From Flavobacterium buctense (GTDB lineage: Bacteria > Bacteroidota > Bacteroidia > Flavobacteriales > Flavobacteriaceae): 64,000 nucleotides of DNA. The notes below the pieces were generated by a model. That model was not told where the DNA came from and made no database searches. It saw only the letters and a list, made by a program, of their open reading frames with translations. Location of the stretch: NCBI RefSeq assembly GCF_014486695.1, contig NZ_JACTAB010000001.1:62001-126000 (forward strand), given 5' to 3'. The translations under genes were made by a program, and so were the position numbers. Each line of letters begins with the position of its first letter. Position 1 is the stretch's first letter. Positions 57,379-64,000 of the stretch are shown one piece after another.

Positions 57379-60300
57379 TCAATTCTTTAAGATTTTTTGT
57401 GCATGGGTAAATTCAGAACTGTTGATTTCAATAATGTACATTCCCGATTGACAATGAGATAAATCAATATTTTTATGACCATTAGTCATTAATTCACTCT
57501 CCTCTAGAACAATTCTTCCACTGACCTCAAACACTCTAATGTTGATTTTGCCAACAAATTCGGGCATATCAATTGTGAACAAACCTGTTGATGGGTTGGG
57601 TGTTATTTTTATGTTGTATTTTGAAAACGTTGGACTATTTAAGGTTGGACAAAAAGCAGAGATGGTTGTGGTTGTGATGGTTGTACAACCTGCGGCATTT
57701 ACTTTAGTCAGTGTAATTGTTCCCGGTAGACTAGTCCAATTGATATTCACACTTGGTTGATTATTAACCAATCCTGTAATACTACCAGAACCTCCTGTGA
57801 TAGACCAAGTCACGCTATCTCCTTGATTTAATGGCGTAGAATTATTGGTAATACTTTCGTTAACACGGGTTAAGCAAGCCGTTGTACTTCCGGTAATTGT
57901 TGGCGACGGTGCCGAATTAATTTCTATAGGCAAACTGGTTCCTAAAAGGACATTGTTACTGCTTTTTAAAGTGACCATATAAGTCCCGTTTTGAGAAAAA
58001 TTATAAGTGGGATTGGTTACTGTTGTGGTAAAACTCGTTCCTAAAGTAGTATTGGAAAATGTCCAGATAAACGAAGTTCCGCAAACATTCGGGAAGAATT
58101 TATAGGTGTTACAAGCAGTTATGTATCGGCTAATTACGTTGGAAGTATTGGGTTCAAAATAAGCGGTTGATTGGTTTGCATCAATAATGTTGGGTAATGA
58201 AGGTCCAACACGAGAAACAAAATTGGTTGCTCCCGGTCCATTAATCGTAAAGTTACAGGAGTTGGGATTGTCTGTAGTGGCGATGACATTTGGGTTATGA
58301 ATTACGGATAATTTTTTATAATTATTGGTTCCATTTGCCATGGCAATGTATAATTTATTATCCGGTCCTAGTTGCATTCCCCAAGGTCCCAAAGTTGAAG
58401 AGGCAATCACCTTTCCGGTATTATTTATCTGTATTGCATTAATATTATATTGATAAATCGTTTTATTATAGTAATTACTAATGTACAATAAATTAGAATC
58501 CGGACTAAATGAATTTCCCTGAATTTGACCATAATTCCCTGTAGATTGTGGCAGCGAAATACTAGAATAACCACTGTCTACAATTCCTTCCGCTTTATTA
58601 AAATCATAGATTCTGGAGGGAATAACGGAATTATACCCATGACTTAAAAATAGTTTATTCCCATTGGGTGCGATTTCAATTACTGAGTCATTGATATATC
58701 CACTTGCACCATTGACAATTAATCTTTCGGAATTGTATGCTAATCCTGAACTTGTTAATGAGAAAACAACAAAATAAAGATCCGTTCCTTTTTTTAAAGT
58801 TACAATGATCCAATAGTCAAAATTATTGCATTTTTTTACTGCCGTTATAGATTTAGAGCCAATCAAAGCTCCATTAGTCGCAAGATCAAAACCATAGGAA
58901 ACCGGAAGAGTGATGGGCTGATGCATTGCTCCCATAGTGGCAGTCGTTCCGTTAACATTAACCATATTGTAATAAAAACCAATGTCAGAAACAGCAACAG
59001 ATGAATTGAAGGGTTGTTGAACAAAAATATAATATTCAGAAATCAAATTCCCTGTAACCGGTGGCTTAGGCACTATTAAGGTTTGATAACTGCTATTGCT
59101 GCTCGAACTCAACATTAAATCAGTTGGATTAATTGGGACATGTTGATTATTCCAAACTTTAAAATTATTGGTATAGAATAGTAAATTACCATTGGGATCA
59201 CATTGGGAATTACAAGATAAATTAGCGGTATTATTGGATGGAAAATTTGGGTCAAAAACAGCCCTGCCTGTAGTAAAATCTAATCCACTACTTCTATCAA
59301 CATACCAATAACTATTGCTGTTATTAATTGAATTACAATTAGTCACATAAATTTGTTCTGTTGAAATTACTATGTCTCCAGTAGCATTGGTTACTGTTAA
59401 AGTTACCGTATATGGTGAATTAGCGGCTGAAGTATAGATGTGAGAAGCGACTTGTGTATTGGCTGTATTAGGATTGGAAACCGTAGCAAATGGATCCCCA
59501 AAATTCCACGAGTAGGTTGCAGATGGCGGTGCCGAAAAAGAAGTTGGTGTAGTTGTACTTGCGCATGGAGAATAATCATTGACCGTTATGGTTGCCGAAA
59601 TTAAATTAGTGGAACCACAAGTTCCTGTGTAAATAATGTTTTCTGTGCTATATAATAGATTTCGGTTGGCGTTTAAAACCATCAACATGCGTTCTATTTG
59701 TCCATTAGTAAAATGATTTTGACAATTGTTATTGCCATAATCCATATAATTAGTCAAATCATCTAAAATTGCCGGTGTTTCCGGACAAGAATTGGTGCCG
59801 ACCACACAGTTAAAATTTGGCGCAGCAACCTGAGGTGTATCACATATCCTATCGCCATCATACAAACAGTCACCAACACTATTTGAACAGCCGCCTTCAA
59901 AAGTATGATACAAGGCTAAATAATGTCCGACTTCATGCACTAAAATCTTGCCTAAGTTGTAATTGGCCAACATGTTCGGATTGGCATTGCCAAAAACGTC
60001 ATATCGCATTACAATACCGTCAAAAATAGCGGAAACATGAGGAAACATGGAATAACCTAAAGTGCCGGAATTGGTTCCATCAATACTTTTTACAACCCAA
60101 ATTCTCAAGTACCTTTCTTTTGTTATTTGTGGGTTTGCTGTGTTAACCAGCGCTTGTTGGGCATTTGAAAAATGGTTGGATAAAGTGGCATTATTAACGT
60201 GAATTATTCCGGCAGTATTTTGTACATCAGAAGTAGTAACTGTTGGCAATGCACTTGTGCCATTGACTTTAGTTGCTAGGCAAAACTTAATTCCGGTATT

Positions 60301-60627
60301 CAAAAAGTATTCATTTAACGCTGTTAATTGATTATTCACCTGAACATCTGAAATATTAGTTAAAGCCGTACCGTCATGAACAATATAAACCACTACCGGA
60401 ATGGTAATGGATCCGGCTGGCGGAATACTAAGACCGGATTTATTGGCAAGTTCAGTGGTGGTAAGGTTAATATTTTCTTCAAAAAAATCTAATCTTTCCT
60501 TGGCTTCCGGTGAAGTATCGATTAAATTTTTCAACAACTCAGCTGTTGCACAGGGCGACTGTATTCCGGACTGTGAATAACAAAGAACGTTAACTAAAAC
60601 AAGTAAGCTACATAATAATTTTTTCAT
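57379..60627 (-). CDS. Secreted M43 (pappalysin-type) metalloprotease with PKD-like domains and T9SS sorting domain
   Basis: A 1,082-residue exported protein. Signal peptide ~1-18 (MKKLLCSLLVLVNVLCYSQ). The M43 catalytic domain spans ~65-330: zinc motif LVHEVGHYLALYHTFEGGC (HExxHxxALYH; Ala in place of the usual Gly) and Met-turn NYMDYGNN. A PKD-type domain at ~345-425 has ATYSWNFGDP. A stretch ~430-830 has repeated short beta segments (SPDSNLLYISNYYNKTIYQY, GPDNKLYIAMANGT) and resembles a beta-propeller. A second PKD/Ig-like part with CGTSFIWTFSN follows. The C-terminal T9SS sorting domain is ~1010-1082 (ITPNPSTGLFTIDMP ... SGMYIIEINSSEF). It is probably surface-exposed or released; substrate unknown. 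Confidence 0.88.
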   Translation of the reverse strand: MKKLLCSLLVLVNVLCYSQSGIQSPCATAELLKNLIDTSPEAKERLDFFEENINLTTTELANKSGLSIPPAGSITIPVVVYIVHDGTALTNISDVQVNNQLTALNEYFLNTGIKFCLATKVNGTSALPTVTTSDVQNTAGIIHVNNATLSNHFSNAQQALVNTANPQITKERYLRIWVVKSIDGTNSGTLGYSMFPHVSAIFDGIVMRYDVFGNANPNMLANYNLGKILVHEVGHYLALYHTFEGGCSNSVGDCLYDGDRICDTPQVAAPNFNCVVGTNSCPETPAILDDLTNYMDYGNNNCQNHFTNGQIERMLMVLNANRNLLYSTENIIYTGTCGSTNLISATITVNDYSPCASTTTPTSFSAPPSATYSWNFGDPFATVSNPNTANTQVASHIYTSAANSPYTVTLTVTNATGDIVISTEQIYVTNCNSINNSNSYWYVDRSSGLDFTTGRAVFDPNFPSNNTANLSCNSQCDPNGNLLFYTNNFKVWNNQHVPINPTDLMLSSSSNSSYQTLIVPKPPVTGNLISEYYIFVQQPFNSSVAVSDIGFYYNMVNVNGTTATMGAMHQPITLPVSYGFDLATNGALIGSKSITAVKKCNNFDYWIIVTLKKGTDLYFVVFSLTSSGLAYNSERLIVNGASGYINDSVIEIAPNGNKLFLSHGYNSVIPSRIYDFNKAEGIVDSGYSSISLPQSTGNYGQIQGNSFSPDSNLLYISNYYNKTIYQYNINAIQINNTGKVIASSTLGPWGMQLGPDNKLYIAMANGTNNYKKLSVIHNPNVIATTDNPNSCNFTINGPGATNFVSRVGPSLPNIIDANQSTAYFEPNTSNVISRYITACNTYKFFPNVCGTSFIWTFSNTTLGTSFTTTVTNPTYNFSQNGTYMVTLKSSNNVLLGTSLPIEINSAPSPTITGSTTACLTRVNESITNNSTPLNQGDSVTWSITGGSGSITGLVNNQPSVNINWTSLPGTITLTKVNAAGCTTITTTTISAFCPTLNSPTFSKYNIKITPNPSTGLFTIDMPEFVGKINIRVFEVSGRIVLEESELMTNGHKNIDLSHCQSGMYIIEINSSEFTHAQKILKN

Positions 60628-60752
60628 AGACCGGTTTTGTGTTGGATGGCATAAATCAAAAAAGGTTGCTTTATCTTATAAAAATAACAAAAAAAACAGC
60701 CATCTAACGACAGCTGCTTTTTATATTCTATGTTTTTAATTTTATTCTCTAA

Positions 60753-63176
60753 TTAAGACCCACACATTTCACAATCATCCGGTCCGGCATTGCGCGCGCG
60801 TTCTACCATAGCGGCAAAATCTTCTGCCGTCATTTCTCCGGTTTCGTTTGGCGCAACTACTTCAACACCTACTGCTTCCGGTTCTGCCAATGTTGGTTCC
60901 GCTTTTTTATCATTGTTCAAAGTGAACTTAATCGCATCTACCGCAGCTTTGGTTCTCAGGTAATACATTCCTGTTTTCAGGCCACTTTTCCATGCGTAGA
61001 AGTGCATTGATGTTAGTTTCGCATAGTTTGCATCTTGCATAAACAAGTTCAACGATTGCGACTGGTCAATGAAATATCCTCTGTGTCTTGACATGTCGAT
61101 AATGTCTTTCATTGACATTTCCCAAACGGTTTTGTAAAGCTCTTTTAAGTCTTCCGGAATTCTATCTATTCCTTGTACAGAACCATTGTTGCGCATGATT
61201 TCTTGTTTCAAAGTTTCATCCCACAAACCTCTTTCTACTAAATCCATCAACAAGTGTTTGTTCACTACGATGAATTCTCCAGACAATACACGACGCGTGT
61301 AAATGTTAGAAGTATAAGGTTCGAAAGCTTCGTTGTTTCCTAAGATTTGTGACGTAGAAGCGGTTGGCATTGGCGCTACCAATAATGAGTTTCTTACGCC
61401 GTGTTTTACCACTTCTTTACGCAAGCTTGCCCAATCCCAACGGCCTGATAATTCTTCGTCTTTGATGTTCCAAAGGTTGTGTTGGAATAAACCTTCCGAA
61501 ATTGGTGACCCTTTAAAGCTTGAATATGGTCCTTCTTCTTTAGCCATTTCCATGGATGCGGTTACGGCGGCGAAGTATAACGTTTCGAATATTTCTTGGT
61601 TTAATTGTTTGGCTTCATCGCTGGTGAACGGCATTCTTAATAAGATGAAGGCATCGGCCAAACCTTGTACGCCCAATCCTACCGGACGGTGACGCAAGTT
61701 AGAATTTTCGGCTTCTTTTACCGGATAGTAATTTCGGTCGATTACTTTGTTCAAGTTGCGGGTTACGCGTTTGGTTACGTTGAATAACAATTCGTGGTCG
61801 AATTTGTTGTTGTTGACAAACATTGGCAACGAAATAGACGCCAAGTTACACACTGCAATTTCGTCTTCTGAAGTGTATTCCATGATTTCGGTACACAAGT
61901 TTGAAGAACGAATGGTTCCCAAATTCTTTTGGTTCGATTTTCTGTTCGCGGCATCTTTGTACAACATGTATGGTGTGCCGGTTTCGATTTGTGATTCTAA
62001 GATTTTCTCCCAAAGTTCACGTGCTTTGACCGTTTTTCTTCCTTTTCCTTGTGCTTCGTAAGCAGTGTACATCGCTTCGAATTCGTCTCCGTAAACGTCG
62101 CATAATCCCGGACATTCATTTGGACACATTAAGGTCCAATCCGCATTTTCTTCTACGCGTTTCATGAATAAGTCGGATGTCCACATGGCGAAAAACAAAT
62201 CCCGTGCACGCATTTCTTCTTTTCCGGTGTTCTTTTTCAAATCGAGGAATTCGAAGATATCGGCATGCCAAGTTTCTAAATAAATGGCAAAACTTCCTTT
62301 TCTTTTTCCGCCGCCTTGGTCAACGTAACGCGCGGTGTCATTGAATACACGTAACATTGGAACAATTCCGTTAGAAGTTCCGTTTGTGCCTCTGATGTAA
62401 GAACCTGTGGCACGAACGTTGTGAATTGATAAACCGATTCCTCCGGCAGATTGCGAGATTTTCGCGGTGTTTTTTAACGTATCATAAATCCCGTCGATGC
62501 TGTCATCTTTCATCGATAACAAGAAGCAAGACGACATTTGTGGTTTTGGCGTTCCTGCGTTGAATAATGTTGGCGTCGCGTGGGTAAAGAATTTTTTCGA
62601 CATTAAGTCGTAAGTTTCGATTACCGATTCTAAGTCGTTTAAGTGAATTCCAACCGATACACGCATCAACATGTGTTGCGGACGTTCAACAATTTTTCCG
62701 TTGATTTTTAGCAAATACGAACGCTCTAAGGTTTTGAAACCAAAGTAGTCGTAGTTGAAATCACGGTTGTATATGATGTGAGAGTTTAAAAACTCGGCAT
62801 TTTCTTGAATAACTTGGTGAACCTCATCCGAAAGTAAAGGGGCTTGTTGGTTTGTTCTTGGATTAACGTAGTGGTACATTTCATTCATCGTTTCCGAGAA
62901 TGATTTGTTGGTGTTTTTGTGTAAGTTGGAAATAGCAATACGAGCGGCTAATTGTGCATAATCCGGGTGTGTTACGGTCATGGATGCGGCTGTTTCCGCG
63001 GCTAAGTTGTCTAATTCAGAAGTGGTTACTCCGTCATACAAACCTTCGATAACTTTCATCGCTACTTTTACAGCGTCTACCAATTCATTTAAACCATAGC
63101 ATAGTTTTTTAATTCTATCTGTGATTTTGTCAAACATTACCGGTTCTTTGTGACCGTCTCTTTTTACTACGTACAT
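60753..63176 (-). CDS. nrdA: Ribonucleoside-diphosphate reductase, alpha subunit (class I)
   Basis: Catalytic subunit of the aerobic reductase making dNDPs, 807 residues. N-terminal ATP-cone [25 protein letters not shown]. Active-site cysteines in [11 protein letters not shown] and [11 protein letters not shown], with [12 protein letters not shown]. The radical-transfer region is [10 protein letters not shown], and the C-terminal shuttle pair is CEMC in DDCEMCGS. It follows nrdB by 128 bases in the same direction. No vitamin B12 or NrdR-type site is obvious in the gap, which holds only AT-rich sequence. Confidence 0.97.
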   Translation of the reverse strand: MYVVKRDGHKEPVMFDKITDRIKKLCYGLNELVDAVKVAMKVIEGLYDGVTTSELDNLAAETAASMTVTHPDYAQLAARIAISNLHKNTNKSFSETMNEMYHYVNPRTNQQAPLLSDEVHQVIQENAEFLNSHIIYNRDFNYDYFGFKTLERSYLLKINGKIVERPQHMLMRVSVGIHLNDLESVIETYDLMSKKFFTHATPTLFNAGTPKPQMSSCFLLSMKDDSIDGIYDTLKNTAKISQSAGGIGLSIHNVRATGSYIRGTNGTSNGIVPMLRVFNDTARYVDQGGGKRKGSFAIYLETWHADIFEFLDLKKNTGKEEMRARDLFFAMWTSDLFMKRVEENADWTLMCPNECPGLCDVYGDEFEAMYTAYEAQGKGRKTVKARELWEKILESQIETGTPYMLYKDAANRKSNQKNLGTIRSSNLCTEIMEYTSEDEIAVCNLASISLPMFVNNNKFDHELLFNVTKRVTRNLNKVIDRNYYPVKEAENSNLRHRPVGLGVQGLADAFILLRMPFTSDEAKQLNQEIFETLYFAAVTASMEMAKEEGPYSSFKGSPISEGLFQHNLWNIKDEELSGRWDWASLRKEVVKHGVRNSLLVAPMPTASTSQILGNNEAFEPYTSNIYTRRVLSGEFIVVNKHLLMDLVERGLWDETLKQEIMRNNGSVQGIDRIPEDLKELYKTVWEMSMKDIIDMSRHRGYFIDQSQSLNLFMQDANYAKLTSMHFYAWKSGLKTGMYYLRTKAAVDAIKFTLNNDKKAEPTLAEPEAVGVEVVAPNETGEMTAEDFAAMVERARNAGPDDCEMCGS

Positions 63177-63304
63177 ACTTGTTTTGTTTTGTGAAATAGA
63201 AAATCCCTTCGCTACTTCGAGTTACTTGTTTTGTTTTTGTTAATCCCTTAACTTCCTATGAAACTTGCGTCTCAGAGAAAACTTCAAAAAAATTTGAACT
63301 ATTA

Positions 63305-64000
63305 TTAAAAATCGGCGTCGAAGCTGATTTTTTGATCTTCGGTATCTTTTGACATTACGCCGGCTTTTTGGTATTCGGCCACGCGTTTTTCAAAGAAATT
63401 GGTTTTTCCTTGTAACGAAATCATGTCCATGAAATCGAAAGGATTGTTAGAGTTGTAGACTCTTTTGCAGCCTAATTCCACCAATAATCTGTCGGCCACA
63501 AACTCTAGATATTGTGTCATTAAATTGGCATTCATCCCTATTAAACTTACCGGAAGTGATTCTGTAATAAACTCTCTTTCGATAGTCAAAGCATCGGTGA
63601 TGATTTCGGTGATTCTGGCTTTGGATACTTTATTTACTAAATGATGATTGTGTAAATGCACGGCGAAATCGCAGTGAACGCCTTCGTCACGAGAGATTAA
63701 TTCGTTGGAGAAAGTCAAGCCCGGCATTAAACCGCGTTTTTTTAACCAGAAAATCGAACAGAATGCCCCTGAAAAGAAAATGCCTTCTACGGCGGCAAAA
63801 GCAATTAATCTTTCGGCGAACGAATCAGAGCTAATCCATTTCATTGCCCAATCCGCTTTTTTCTTAACGGCCGGAAATACTTCAATGGCATTAAACAATT
63901 GGTTTTTTTCGGCTTCATCTTTTACATAAGTATCGATTAACAACGAATAGGTTTCGCTGTGAATGTTTTCCATCATGATTTGGAAACCGTAGAAAAACTT
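63305..64000 (-). CDS. nrdB: Ribonucleoside-diphosphate reductase, beta subunit (C-terminal part)
   Basis: The window end cuts this gene. The frame is open through base 64000, reading [20 protein letters not shown], so the Met at 63976 is internal. 231 residues are visible. Iron-ligand helices are seen in [10 protein letters not shown] (Glu/His), [18 protein letters not shown] (Glu) and [15 protein letters not shown] (Glu, His). NrdB holds the di-iron centre and tyrosyl radical. The C-terminal end [11 protein letters not shown] carries the acidic/aromatic tail that docks on NrdA. The radical Tyr lies outside the window. Confidence 0.95.
   Translation of the reverse strand, partial: KFFYGFQIMMENIHSETYSLLIDTYVKDEAEKNQLFNAIEVFPAVKKKADWAMKWISSDSFAERLIAFAAVEGIFFSGAFCSIFWLKKRGLMPGLTFSNELISRDEGVHCDFAVHLHNHHLVNKVSKARITEIITDALTIEREFITESLPVSLIGMNANLMTQYLEFVADRLLVELGCKRVYNSNNPFDFMDMISLQGKTNFFEKRVAEYQKAGVMSKDTEDQKISFDADF

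Noticed and set aside
1..64000. tRNA, rRNA, prophage or integrative element
   Set aside because: Spacers are short and none contains a recognisable tRNA cloverleaf, attachment site, integrase or phage gene; the only mobile gene is the RAYT.

Overview
The window is about 64 kb of a low-GC chromosome from the Bacteroidota, almost certainly Flavobacterium or a close relative. The evidence is gldD and gldE gliding-motility genes beside ssb and mutY, two secreted proteins with type IX secretion (T9SS) C-terminal sorting domains, a TonB-dependent receptor, DUF2723, DUF4301 and DUF3127 proteins, and promoters of the Bacteroidota type (TTG, about 19 bases, TAnnTTTG). Most of the window is ordinary core genome. 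I see no tRNA or rRNA gene, no CRISPR array, no prophage and no large genomic island.

Layout. 1-7.5 kb: end of a DUF2723 membrane protein, a NodB-type deacetylase, a cysteine-less thioredoxin-fold protein, a membrane metallophosphoesterase and DNA polymerase I. 7.5-10 kb: a LacI regulator followed on the same strand by an ankyrin protein and a secreted DOMON (haem or sugar binding) protein. 10-13 kb: rplM-rpsI-rpsB-tsf. 13-18 kb: a TraB/GumN fusion protein, a queuosine-precursor transporter and tag. 18-23 kb: aat, a DUF3127 protein, a flavin reductase, an orphan histidine kinase, greA-HIT and a Rieske-like lipoprotein. 23-29.5 kb: a TonB receptor under a TPP riboswitch, then (upstream on the same strand) arfB, DUF4301, a PnuC/PnuT transporter, a PcrB-type prenylglyceryl phosphate synthase and a phosphopantetheinyl transferase. 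29.6-36.7 kb: ahcY, rplU-rpmA, a pair of M16 peptidases and an EamA transporter. 36.8-41.3 kb: an HMA lipoprotein, gldD/gldE/ssb/mutY, HU, and a 30-residue basic AURKAIP1/COX24-like (bS22/mS38-type) ribosomal protein. 41.6-52.3 kb: RNase G, a REP-associated transposase (RAYT), and the PBP1C/alpha-2-macroglobulin pair. 52.4-64 kb: tadA, dxs, dgt, a small operon (unknown-RDD-GNAT), a large T9SS-exported M43 metalloprotease, nrdA and the end of nrdB.

The most distinctive content lies between genes. (1) A RAYT transposase gene sits between two inverted two-REP modules. The same module occurs alone 12 kb away, which is what a RAYT/REPIN system looks like. (2) A second dispersed element (TAGCCC..GAT..AGTGG ... 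TATA.CGGA) occurs three times. (3) Several spacers are built from decaying short-period words arranged as long imperfect palindromes. The same kind of word sequence appears to have entered two coding regions, the deacetylase and the TonB receptor signal peptide. (4) A 69-bp duplication of the RNase G gene end has its own terminator. (5) There is a TPP riboswitch ahead of the TonB receptor and a hairpin plus U-tract at the very start of the greA transcript.

Starts were moved downstream from the longest reading frame where family N-termini or neighbouring genes made this clear (lacI, rpsB, tag, DUF3127, flavin reductase, histidine kinase, DUF4301, second M16, HU, tadA, dxs). Identifications rest on motif recognition by eye; no database search was run.
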